Origin: Agrobacterium fabrum
GTDB lineage: Bacteria > Pseudomonadota > Alphaproteobacteria > Rhizobiales > Rhizobiaceae
DNA: 42,095 bases
Direction: 5' to 3'
Assembly (NCBI GenBank): GCA_003241215.1
Contig: QFOL01000006.1
Span: 1-42,095, forward strand
Shown: piece by piece, positions 24,081-32,341 of the stretch
Numbering within the stretch: the stretch's first letter is position 1
Layout: each line of letters begins with the position of its first letter
Notes under the pieces: model-generated
What the model was told of the DNA's origin: nothing
The model's database searches: none
What the model saw: the letters and a program-made list of their open reading frames with translations, nothing else
Translations under genes and position numbers: made by a program

Positions 24081-25286
24081 TCATGCGCCAACGGTTTTGC
24101 GCATATCCGAATAGAGCTTCTCATAGGCCGCGACAACCGCATCCGGCGCGACGCCTTGGCGAATTCGTTCCCGGGCCTCCGGTATTTCTGCGAGCATCGC
24201 GGGATTGCGCATGGCCTCCGTCATGCGTGAGGCAAGTTCGGCGGCGTCGCCCGGCGTGAACAGATGCTCCTGTCTTTCCGGGCCGATCTGCTCGGCAACG
24301 CCGGCGAGATTGGCGCCGATGACGGGTACACCACGTAAAATCGCTTCGGCGACGGTGCGCCCAAAGGCCTCCGGCCATAAGGGCGGGACGATGAGGCAGT
24401 TTATGCCGGCGAAGAAACGATCGGCTTCCACATAGCCCGGAAACTCGACCGGAAGGCCGGCCGCCTTTTGCCGATAGGCTTCGATACCATCAGGCGCGCG
24501 GCCCGCCATGACCAGCCGCCAGCCCTGCTGCGGCAAAAGCCGCAAAGCCTCGATCAGGAGATCGGCTCCCTTGGCCGCCTCGATACGGCCGAGATAGCCG
24601 AAAACGAGCGGTTCACCGGGCGTGCGGGGCATGCGCGGTTCTGGCAATTCAGGTGGTGAGATGGCATTCCAGATCACCCTGCGGCGGCTCTCCGGTACAT
24701 GGGTGAAAAAGCCGGCTCGCACGTGGCGTTCGACAATATCGCGACCGACGCCGGCCACCGCATCGACGGCGCATTGGCACCGTCGGTGGAGATAAGAAAA
24801 GGTGCGGCATTTTTTGCCGCTGCCATCACAGATGCGCCCATCATGAAAAAGCGAGCCGTTGGTGCACATGCTGGTAAAATCATGCAGCGAATGTACGAGC
24901 GGAATGCCGCGTCTGCGGATCATCGGCCAGATCAGCGGCGTCAGTTCCGACAGCGAATGGGTATTGACCACATCCGGTTGGAAATCATCGATGACGCGCG
25001 CTAGCCGACGCACGAGGCGGGGGTCCAGTTGCACGGCAATTTTGTAGTATTTTCGCTTCCATTCCGGTTGCTGGCCCCAGTCGCCGATAAAGAACGGCGT
25101 GGTGTGCCCGAGGCGATGAATGGCGAAACCGTCGCGCCGCTCTACGGCCTGTTCTTCGCGGGAGATGGCGGCCACGGCGACCCCATGGCCTTTATCCGCA
25201 AGCCCGCGCGCAAGGTCTTCCACGAATATTTCCGCACCGCCGACCCGGTCCGGAGAAAACAGCGAGGTTATCTGCAATATCCGCAT
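24081..25286 (-). CDS. Glycosyltransferase family 4 protein, paralogue of the one at 34162
   Basis: 401 aa from the ATG at 25286, which has AGGA about 8 nt upstream; an in-frame TTG at 25292 is less likely. N-terminal MRILQITSLFSPDRVGGAEIFVEDLARGL, middle FQPDVVNTHSLSELTPLIW, donor site PLWPEAFGRTVAEAILRGVPVIGANLAGVAEQI. A cysteine-rich loop (CTNGS, CDGSGKKC, CQC) resembles that of other GT4 enzymes with this arrangement. The gene at 34162 has the same layout (FRPDVLNTHSLLDVTTLVW; PSFWAEPSPRTIYEAYAMGVPV), so the two probably arose by duplication and may add different sugars of one repeat unit. It lies 75 bp after the Wzy-like gene. Confidence 0.88.
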   Translation of the reverse strand: MRILQITSLFSPDRVGGAEIFVEDLARGLADKGHGVAVAAISREEQAVERRDGFAIHRLGHTTPFFIGDWGQQPEWKRKYYKIAVQLDPRLVRRLARVIDDFQPDVVNTHSLSELTPLIWPMIRRRGIPLVHSLHDFTSMCTNGSLFHDGRICDGSGKKCRTFSYLHRRCQCAVDAVAGVGRDIVERHVRAGFFTHVPESRRRVIWNAISPPELPEPRMPRTPGEPLVFGYLGRIEAAKGADLLIEALRLLPQQGWRLVMAGRAPDGIEAYRQKAAGLPVEFPGYVEADRFFAGINCLIVPPLWPEAFGRTVAEAILRGVPVIGANLAGVAEQIGPERQEHLFTPGDAAELASRMTEAMRNPAMLAEIPEARERIRQGVAPDAVVAAYEKLYSDMRKTVGA

Positions 25287-25361
25287 GCTCAAATTCCTGC
25301 GCCCATGGTTTTAAAATCCCGAAAACTATTCTGCATCCGCGAAATCCATGCCGGGCTCCGG

Positions 25362-26933
25362 TTATGGCAGGCGAAGTGCGGTTTGTACTGTCTCGCCTGA
25401 ATGGCCCGGCGCAGGCATTGCAGCTTCGTCTGGAGATCGTTTCCGGCCTTTGCGGCCCTGCCGTTCCATTCCGGGCGGATTGAGGCAAAGCGTGACGACC
25501 GGGGCGAGGAAAACGGCATAGGCCATGGCAAAGCCAGGAATTTGCAGCGAAAAATCAAGTGTCGAATGCAGCAGGACAAGCAGCAGCGCGGCAAGGCCGA
25601 GATGAGAGGCATAACGATAGTTTCTGCGTTTGCGCGCCCCGCGAATAAAAATCACCAGTTGTACGAGAACGAAAAAAGCCGCGTAGAACGGAAAGGCGGC
25701 ACCAAGGGTCAGCAGGCCCTCGGCATAGACATTGTGGGCATGGGTGACGACGGCGTCCACCCCGCATCGCGCCAGATGATAGGGGGCATAGATTTCCGCA
25801 AAGCTTGCGAGGCCCGATCCCATGGGCCAGTTATCGGCGATGGCGCGCGCAATGCCCGGCATATAGCAGAAACGCATGTCGTCTTCCAGGCGCGCTTCCA
25901 TACGAAGCGCCACACGGTTGGCAAAAAGCGCGAAGAGGACGATGGCAACCGCGATGACGAGCGCGGCGCGACGTCTCGCCCCCCGCTGCCTGCGCCGGCT
26001 GGAGACCCCATCGCGGCCGGTTCGGGGAGCGGAGTTGAAAACAGTCAGAAGGATCAGGAAAATCAGCGCTGCGAGGCTTGACCCGATCCCGGCGCGCGAT
26101 CCCGTCAGCATCAATGCGATGAAGCAAAAGCCCGCAAGCACCCCGAGAAAAGCGGCCTTGCGTATGAGTTGTTTCTGTTCGGCCGGCACGGTAAGGCGGT
26201 TCGCCACGAGCGCCCTTACCATCGACCAGTCTGGAGCGAGGAGGCTTTTGTGCAGCAATATGGCGAGTGTCAGAAGGATGAGGCCGAAGAAGGTGGCGGC
26301 GGTATTGCGATTGACAAAGAGGCCGGTCAGGCTGCCGAGATAGAAACGTTTTTGAATGAAGCCGAGGGCTTCGGGAAAAAGCGCGAATTGCACGATTGAA
26401 AACAGCGCGAGCCAGCCGCCGGCAATTGCGAACCATCGCAGTGTTTTTGCCGCGCGTTCGTCGCTGTCGAAAATCACGAGGCCGGTCATGAAGGCGCCGA
26501 AGGGCAGGGCGGCGCTCATGAGGCCGAGCAGGTCATCGGCGGGCGTCAGCGATACCGTTGCAATGGGCGCGATCTGCGTAAACATGGCGGCGACGGACCA
26601 GGCGGGGTTGGGGCGCGCTATTGCCGGCACGGACGACGCCTGCAGCGTTATCTGCACGATGAGCGCTCCCAATAAAAGGCAGGCAGCCACAAGCACCTTG
26701 CCCGCCCCGGCCCTGGGGGGACCCAGCAGAAGGATCGCCGGCATCAGCAGGAGATAGATGGCGGCCGTGACAACGATGCGGCTTTCGATTTCCGTTGCGC
26801 CGCGGTTGAGAAGCGCCAGCAGAAAAATAGCCCAGAACGCGACTATCGCGACCGGCCGAAAATAGTTCCGAAATGCCATCGGCCAAGGCTGCGGGGGGGA
26901 GAGCGGTTCTGATCGGGCTTCGGTAAGCGACAT
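25362..26933 (-). CDS. O-antigen ligase/polymerase-like protein (Wzy_C domain)
   Basis: 523 aa, with about 11-12 transmembrane helices. The characteristic periplasmic loop contains MGSGLASFAEIYAPY and THAHNVYAEGLLTLGAAFPFYAA (conserved His/Asn in the Wzy/WaaL C-terminal block). It probably polymerises or ligates lipid-linked repeats. The N-terminus (MSLTEARSEPLSPPQPW) is cytoplasmic and the C-terminal 45 residues are basic and disordered. The start at 26933 is 80 bp after the end of the 218-aa exported protein gene; the ribosome site is weak. It differs from the polymerase at 18400. Having two such proteins in one locus may mean polymerase plus ligase, or two products. Confidence 0.88.
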   Translation of the reverse strand: MSLTEARSEPLSPPQPWPMAFRNYFRPVAIVAFWAIFLLALLNRGATEIESRIVVTAAIYLLLMPAILLLGPPRAGAGKVLVAACLLLGALIVQITLQASSVPAIARPNPAWSVAAMFTQIAPIATVSLTPADDLLGLMSAALPFGAFMTGLVIFDSDERAAKTLRWFAIAGGWLALFSIVQFALFPEALGFIQKRFYLGSLTGLFVNRNTAATFFGLILLTLAILLHKSLLAPDWSMVRALVANRLTVPAEQKQLIRKAAFLGVLAGFCFIALMLTGSRAGIGSSLAALIFLILLTVFNSAPRTGRDGVSSRRRQRGARRRAALVIAVAIVLFALFANRVALRMEARLEDDMRFCYMPGIARAIADNWPMGSGLASFAEIYAPYHLARCGVDAVVTHAHNVYAEGLLTLGAAFPFYAAFFVLVQLVIFIRGARKRRNYRYASHLGLAALLLVLLHSTLDFSLQIPGFAMAYAVFLAPVVTLCLNPPGMERQGRKGRKRSPDEAAMPAPGHSGETVQTALRLP

Positions 26934-27013
26934 TTTTTTGGAGCTTTATCGGAATTGTTCGTTGGGACGATGCCGCGAATGCGGACGGGGGCTTGCCCCT
27001 TTCGCGCGTCAGG

Positions 27014-27670
27014 TCAGGGCTGTGGTGTCGGGCGTTTCATGCCTCCCTGCGGCGGCTTTGGGCAGACATCCGCCAGCGTCCATCGCAGGATTTCCCCTGC
27101 CTTGCCGCAGACGATGGCCGTATCCGCGTCGCGGGCCGCCTCGGCCCCCGGCAGCGTATTCTTCGGGAATTGCTGCCACATCACGAAACGTCCCCGGATG
27201 AGATTGGCATCGGCGGGCCCGTAGAGCTGCGAAAAATTCATCAGCACGGCGACTTCCATGGGCGAGGCGTTGCGCAGCGAACGAACCATGGCAAGGCGCA
27301 GCCAGACATCGCCGTTTGCGGGAAAACAGGAGAGCGAGTGGCGAATGAAGGTCTCGGCAAAACCGAGGCGGGCCGCGCCGGAATCGGGTTCGACGCCATT
27401 TGCATCGAGATCGGCCAGAACCAGCCTCAACCCGGCCTTGACGATATCCGAACGGCAGATTTTTTCGGCAACGACCGGGCGCAGCTCGGTGACCGTCGCT
27501 GCAAGGAGATCGGGCGCGATGCCATTATTGTCGTCGGCGATCCTTGCCATTGCGACAACGTCGGAAAAGCGCCGGCTGTGCGAAAATGCCTGTGCCGCGA
27601 CGGACAGGACAAAGATGGAAATGACGAGAACCGGTATGACTGCGAGCACCTTTCGCAGGCGCATCATGCC
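27014..27670 (-). CDS. Exported or membrane-anchored protein of unknown function, coupled to the Wzc gene
   Basis: 218 aa; function not recognised. A hydrophobic N-terminal segment (MMRLRKVLAVIPVLVISIFVLSVAAQAFS) is a signal peptide or anchor. The periplasmic part is rich in Ala/Leu helices with a TPR-like rhythm (GFAETFIRHSLSCFPANGDVWLRLAMVR) and ends in a Pro-rich tail (PKPPQGGMKRPTPQP). The start at 27670 is only 1 nt after the Wzc stop, with CAGGCG ribosome site; a longer frame to 27730 would overlap Wzc. It is probably an accessory protein of the polysaccharide export machine. Similar genes next to Wzc-type kinases exist in rhizobia as hypothetical proteins. Confidence 0.7.
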   Translation of the reverse strand, partial: GMMRLRKVLAVIPVLVISIFVLSVAAQAFSHSRRFSDVVAMARIADDNNGIAPDLLAATVTELRPVVAEKICRSDIVKAGLRLVLADLDANGVEPDSGAARLGFAETFIRHSLSCFPANGDVWLRLAMVRSLRNASPMEVAVLMNFSQLYGPADANLIRGRFVMWQQFPKNTLPGAEAARDADTAIVCGKAGEILRWTLADVCPKPPQGGMKRPTPQP

Positions 27671-27671
27671 G

Positions 27672-29930
27672 TCACGCCTGGTCATGGTAATATCGGGTGT
27701 AACGCGAGTGATAATATTCGCTCGAACCATAGGCGCGATAAAGCTTCAGCTTTTCGGTATCCACCTTGTTGAGGATGACGCCGAGGCACTTCTTGCGGAT
27801 ATGGACTTCATTTTCCACCGTGTTCCGCACCGCCCGGCGCGCTGTCTTGCCCCATTCGGTGACGAAGATGAAACCGTCGATCCGTCCCGCCATGGCGCGC
27901 GCATCGACCACCGGCCCGAGCGGCGGCAGGTCGACGATGATATAATCGAAAGCACTGCTCGCCTCGGCCAGGAGCTTGTGCATTTGCGCCGAGGTCAGCA
28001 GTTCGGAGGAATGAGGGACGCGCTGCTTGACCACCGTGGGCAGGAAAGCGAGGCGTGTCTTTTCGTCACGAAGCAGCACCTCCTGCACGCTGCGGCCTTC
28101 CAGCAGGACTTCGAGCAGGCCCTCGCTGGCGTGGCGCGCCATGGCGCGCGTCGCGCCGGGATTACGGATGTCGGCATCCAGCAGCAGCACCCGCGCACCC
28201 TGTCCGGCCAGCAGCTGCGCCAGATTGATGGAGATCGTCGATTTTCCTTCGCTCGGCAAAGCCGAAACAACGCCGACAATGCGTGCGCCGCTCTTGGCGG
28301 CAATGCCGAGATCGATGGCCAGTCTGGTGCTGCGCAGCGTTTCGGCGAAGGAGGAGAGCGGGTGGTCGACCGCGTAACGCGCGACGCTGGATGGGTGGGT
28401 GAGGGCGGGGTGCCCGCCTTCCTGCGGCTCCACAACGGCCTTGTTGTTCTGGATGAGCGGGGTATTGCCGAGGAATTCCAGCCCGAGAACATCGCGAACC
28501 TGTTCCCCGGTGCGGAAAAACCGGTCGCGGAATTCACGGAACACGGCAATGCCGCCGCCGGCTGCGGCGCCCATGATCATGAACAGGGCCAGGATTATGG
28601 TCTTGTTCGGCTTGCTCGGAATTCTAGGCGGCATCGCCTTGGAGATCACGCGCGCTTCCGTCACGGGGAAGGATTGCTGCTGCATTGCTTCCTGATAACG
28701 CTGCAGGAAGGTCTGGTACATGTTCTTGTAGGTTTCGGCCTCGCGCTGCAATTCGCGCAGCTGAACCTGCGTCTCGCTGGCCGAATTGCTGATGTCGGTC
28801 GCCTTGGCGACACTCTCGGCGAGTGATTTTTCCCTCGCTTCGGAGACCTCCAGGTCGCTTTTGTAGCTTTGCGCGATACGGCTGATTTCCTGAAACATCA
28901 GCCGCCGGTATTCCTGCATTTCATTGCGCAGACGCACCGCCTGAACGTGGTTGGCGCCGAGCCGGCCGGTGATTTCCGCTTCGATCTTCGAGGCTTCGAG
29001 ATATTTCTTGCGCAGATCGTTTGCGACTGAGCTGTCGAGAATATCGGTGACGACGGCATCGACATCGTCGGTGGCGAGGATGTGCTCGATGCGCTGTACC
29101 CGCGCCCGCGCCCTGGCCGTTTCCGATTGCGCCAAAATCAGCGCGCTGTTGGATTCGGCCAGCTGCTGATCGGAAAGCAGGCTGTTATTGCCGGTCGAAA
29201 TCAGATTATTGTCGGCGCGAAACTTCTGCACGGCCAGATCGGTCTCGAGCGCCCGCTGGCGCAGTTCCGCAATACGGTCGGACAGCCAGTCGCTCGCCCG
29301 CCTCGTCGCCTCGTATTTGGAATTCAGCTTGTCCACCAGATAGGCCGACGCCACGGCGTTGACGATCTGCGCGGCGAGGACCGGCGATGTCGAATTATAG
29401 GTGAGTTCCAGAGCGTAGGTTCGTCCGATGCGCTTGACGCTGAGGTCGTTGAGCAGCCGGTCCGACAGCGATCTCTTCAGGGTTCCATCGTCTACCACCG
29501 TCTCTTTTTTCGCCGGCGAGAACCATTGCGATACGTTGACGAGCGAGCGGACGGTGCCAAATATCGAGCTCAGAAGCGACGCGCGCGTTGCCCTGAATTC
29601 CTGGTTTTCCGTGAGATTGAGACTGTCGACAACGGCAAGCCCGATGGTTTCCGACTGCAGGACCTCGACCTGGCTGAGAATGGAGGCCTCATCCTCCATG
29701 ACGCCGCCAATCGTCGAAAGCTGTTCGACGATCTGGCTGTTGTTGCGGTCGATCAGAAGCGTGGCCGTGGCCGAATAGATCGGAACGGCGGTTGCGGCAA
29801 AGGCGAGGCCGATCGCCCCGGCGACGGCGATTGCGGCGACCACGATACGCCATTGCCGGCGGATCATCGCGAGCACGGCGTCGATATCGATAAATTCGGT
29901 CGTCAATCCGCTTTTATCGTAATCGGCCAT
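27672..29930 (-). CDS. Wzc-like polysaccharide co-polymerase and tyrosine kinase (BY-kinase)
   Basis: 752 aa inner-membrane protein of PCP-2a type. N-terminal TM helix (about 30-50), a large periplasmic Wzz/GNVR region with long coiled coil (about 215-400, ETQVQLRELQREAETYKNMYQTFLQRY), a second TM helix (about 443-463) and a cytoplasmic kinase. Walker A SALPSEGKST (556-565), Walker A' LLLDADIRNP (582-591), Walker B YIIVDLPP (663-670). The C-terminus is a tyrosine cluster of seven Tyr in the last 22 residues (YRAYGSSEYYHSRYTRYYHDQA), as needed for autophosphorylation. It controls chain length and export of the polysaccharide. The start at 29930 (MADYDKSG) was preferred to TTG at 29957; both ribosome sites are weak. 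No Wzb phosphatase or Wza channel gene is seen nearby. Confidence 0.93.
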   Translation of the reverse strand: MADYDKSGLTTEFIDIDAVLAMIRRQWRIVVAAIAVAGAIGLAFAATAVPIYSATATLLIDRNNSQIVEQLSTIGGVMEDEASILSQVEVLQSETIGLAVVDSLNLTENQEFRATRASLLSSIFGTVRSLVNVSQWFSPAKKETVVDDGTLKRSLSDRLLNDLSVKRIGRTYALELTYNSTSPVLAAQIVNAVASAYLVDKLNSKYEATRRASDWLSDRIAELRQRALETDLAVQKFRADNNLISTGNNSLLSDQQLAESNSALILAQSETARARARVQRIEHILATDDVDAVVTDILDSSVANDLRKKYLEASKIEAEITGRLGANHVQAVRLRNEMQEYRRLMFQEISRIAQSYKSDLEVSEAREKSLAESVAKATDISNSASETQVQLRELQREAETYKNMYQTFLQRYQEAMQQQSFPVTEARVISKAMPPRIPSKPNKTIILALFMIMGAAAGGGIAVFREFRDRFFRTGEQVRDVLGLEFLGNTPLIQNNKAVVEPQEGGHPALTHPSSVARYAVDHPLSSFAETLRSTRLAIDLGIAAKSGARIVGVVSALPSEGKSTISINLAQLLAGQGARVLLLDADIRNPGATRAMARHASEGLLEVLLEGRSVQEVLLRDEKTRLAFLPTVVKQRVPHSSELLTSAQMHKLLAEASSAFDYIIVDLPPLGPVVDARAMAGRIDGFIFVTEWGKTARRAVRNTVENEVHIRKKCLGVILNKVDTEKLKLYRAYGSSEYYHSRYTRYYHDQA

Positions 29931-30060
29931 CGTCAGGGGATCGTGCCTTTGCAACAACTGTCAGCCTCGCTCTTTTCGGCGGGCGCAGTGCCCGCCAAGT
30001 CACGGTTGCATCACAGAACTGGCGGCAGCCTTCCCCTCGGGGAAGGCGATGAAGCCAAAC

Positions 30061-30912
30061 TCAAACGGGACTAGTGCTGATCGGCGTGCTGGTGCTGCCG
30101 GTTGAAAGCGATCTGCCGCGGCCAGCCGGTGGGCTTCCGCCGCCCGCCTGTGCAGTGCCGCCCGCGGCGCCTGCGGTTCCCGAACCGCCGATGCTGTTGG
30201 CGCTGGCCGGCGAAGAACCGGCGCCGCCGATCGGGGAGGCCGCCGCTGCTGCGGCGGCGGGTGCGGCCGGGCCGGCTGCCGTTCCCTCGATATTCTCGCT
30301 GAAGGCGATGAGGAGATCGGAAGGTACGCTGGCGCCTTTTGTCTGCAACTGGATGGCGGCTGCGAGTATCGTGTTGCCATTGCGCATCGCGGTGGCATGG
30401 GCAAGCGCCAGGCCTTCGCCGACGACTTCGGAGAAGTCCTTGTTGCCGACCTTCTGGGCGAGGGCGACGATGGTGGGCAATTGGCCGGAGTCACTCAGGA
30501 TGAGGGCGGAAAGCTGTTCGGAGAACTGCGCCGCGCTGGTGGAGACGGCGATGATCGGAAACCCGCTCGTCACTTTTGCGGTTACGTCGGCCGTTGCCGC
30601 ATCCGCGCTGGCAGCGATGGTGACAAGATCCCTGATCGTTCCGGGCGTCGGAGCCTGTTTGAACAGTTCCGCGGCGGTGATGGAAACCGTGTCGGGACTG
30701 GCGGCATTAACGCGGGTCAGAAATGCGGCGGTGGTTTCATCGGCAGCCTTGACGGGTGCGCCTGTCGCTATGCTTTCTACCGTGGGTGTCTGCTGCGGTG
30801 CGGCCAGCGGTGCGGTTTCCACGGTCTGCGCGTTGGCGACAGCGGAAAAGAGACCCATGCCGGCGATAAACATCGCACCAGCGAGCATCGAGCCGTTACG
30901 AATGCGGGGCAT
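30061..30912 (-). CDS. Exported Ala/Gly/Ser-rich protein of unknown function
   Basis: 283 aa; not recognised. Signal peptide MPRIRNGSMLAGAMFIAGMGLFSAVANA, cleavage before QTVE. The middle part is alanine-rich helical (about 60-210), with VSTSAAQFSEQLSALI and VVGEGLALAHATAMRN. The last 70 residues are a low-complexity stretch of Gly/Ser/Ala/Pro with poly-Ala runs (AAPAAAAAAAS). It lacks a membrane anchor or sorting signal. The start at 30912 follows GGAGAG 5 nt upstream; an upstream ATG at 30951 lies inside an AT-rich leader. It sits between Wzc and the acyltransferase gene, so a role in export or cell-surface display of the polysaccharide is an inference from position. Confidence 0.7.
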   Translation of the reverse strand: MPRIRNGSMLAGAMFIAGMGLFSAVANAQTVETAPLAAPQQTPTVESIATGAPVKAADETTAAFLTRVNAASPDTVSITAAELFKQAPTPGTIRDLVTIAASADAATADVTAKVTSGFPIIAVSTSAAQFSEQLSALILSDSGQLPTIVALAQKVGNKDFSEVVGEGLALAHATAMRNGNTILAAAIQLQTKGASVPSDLLIAFSENIEGTAAGPAAPAAAAAAASPIGGAGSSPASANSIGGSGTAGAAGGTAQAGGGSPPAGRGRSLSTGSTSTPISTSPV

Positions 30913-30928
30913 CCAACTCTCCAAATCT

Positions 30929-30949
30929 TTTAAATACGACTTTAAATAC
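30929..30949. repeat. Tandem 9-bp repeat in the leader of the exported Ala-rich gene
   Basis: TTTAAATAC at 30929-30937 and 30941-30949, separated by GAC, immediately upstream of the ribosome site of the exported protein gene. It may be an AT-rich regulator-binding site or a coincidence of the AT-rich leader. Confidence 0.3.
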
Positions 30950-31086
30950 ATCCACGCTGGATACGGTTATCCAACATCTAAAATTTCTTTTTAAATCGCA
31001 CAGCGCAAGCAAAGGATCAAGCGCTAAAATAAAACCGTGGCGGAAACCCTCAGCTATTGTTAACGGCCCGCCCGCGCCTGCCCTGT

Positions 31087-32199
31087 TCATGATACGGCGA
31101 CTTTTCGTGGCGATGATATCAACCGGTCGCGTAACCAGAGATTGGCCGGTGTTTCGACAAGGACGTGGAAGGCGTGAGCTATGGCGACGGTGCAGACGAC
31201 GATGACGAGATAGACGAGATTGCTCCACTCCGGCGGGAATGTGACGTCGCCGAGCACGGTCTTGAAGCCCCGGAAAATAAACGGATGCAGCAGATAAAGC
31301 GCATAGGATGAATCGCCGAGTTTCGCCAGCGGCTGTGCAAAACGGGGCAGAGAGATGTTGCTGGTCAAAGTCGCCGCCGCCATCAGCAGGATCGCGCCGC
31401 CGCCGAAAACGAGCAGCCGTGAAAAGGAATAGCATCCGGGATTGCACTGGAATCCGATGCTGCTCAGATCCGTCAGCATCCAGATCGCCAGGCCGCACAG
31501 GGCCGTTGCAATTCCGAGCAGCGGCGGCAGGCGCACGCCCCGCAGGAACAGCACTGCGAGGAACATCCCCGCGACGAATTCGAGAATGATCGGCTGGAAC
31601 CAGAAACTGAAGGGCAGGCCGAGATCGAAGGCGGAGCCGACCATGACGGCGGTAAACAGCACACCGGCCGTCGTCAGAACGGCGCGCTCCAGCGGCAGGA
31701 AGATGAACACCGCAAAAACGATATAAAAAAACATTTCGTAGTTCAGCGTCCAGCCGAGATCGATGAGGGGAAACGGATAGGCGTCGCCGTAACCCATGCT
31801 GTCATAAGGGATGAAGAAATAGGAGGTCAGGATCGACTGCAGCGGCGGAAAGGCTTTTGCGCCGATAAGGGTCGCTATGGCGGCCATCGCAAGCCTGAGG
31901 GTCAGCACAAACCAGTAAAGCGGAACGATGCGGAGAAACCGGCGGAGCAGAAAGGCCGAGCGGCCGCCTGTCGCCGCGAAATAGGGCCGGGACGCATAAA
32001 CGATGACGAAGCCGGAAATGACGAAAAACAGGTCCACGCCGCCGCCCAGCCGCAAGAGGTGGAGCGGAAAAAGCGAGAACTTCCAGTTCACGTCCGCGTG
32101 CAGCGCAACAATCATGATTGCCGCTACGGCGCGCATCACCTGAACGAGATCGAGACGCTGCGCCCCGGCAGCGGGCGCCTTCTTAAAGTTTTTCATCAT
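31087..32199 (-). CDS. Acyltransferase family 3 protein (ExoZ/OafA-like), polysaccharide O-acetylation
   Basis: About 370 aa with 10 or so transmembrane helices. The family signature is seen near the N-terminus: RLDLVQVMRAVAAIMIVALHADV (histidine of the acyl-transfer site) and LGGGVDLFFVISGFVIVYASR, followed by FLLRRFLRIVPLYWFV. Members transfer acetyl groups across the inner membrane to sugars of exopolysaccharide or lipopolysaccharide. The closest general resemblance is to rhizobial ExoZ. The ATG at 32199 was taken; an in-frame TTG at 32205 is possible and the ribosome site is weak. It probably decorates the polysaccharide of this locus with acetyl groups, which the SGNH-like protein could remove. 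Confidence 0.9.
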   Translation of the reverse strand: MMKNFKKAPAAGAQRLDLVQVMRAVAAIMIVALHADVNWKFSLFPLHLLRLGGGVDLFFVISGFVIVYASRPYFAATGGRSAFLLRRFLRIVPLYWFVLTLRLAMAAIATLIGAKAFPPLQSILTSYFFIPYDSMGYGDAYPFPLIDLGWTLNYEMFFYIVFAVFIFLPLERAVLTTAGVLFTAVMVGSAFDLGLPFSFWFQPIILEFVAGMFLAVLFLRGVRLPPLLGIATALCGLAIWMLTDLSSIGFQCNPGCYSFSRLLVFGGGAILLMAAATLTSNISLPRFAQPLAKLGDSSYALYLLHPFIFRGFKTVLGDVTFPPEWSNLVYLVIVVCTVAIAHAFHVLVETPANLWLRDRLISSPRKVAVS

Positions 32200-32341
32200 C
32201 GTCAATCTATAAAAAAGATATATTTAGTATTATATTGTGCCTGCATCGGCAGGCGAATATTCGCTATTTAAGCAGGCTATCACGCAATAAACCGACGCGA
32301 TATACAAAATTTGGCGACGGCAATATTTCGCCTTCCGCCCT

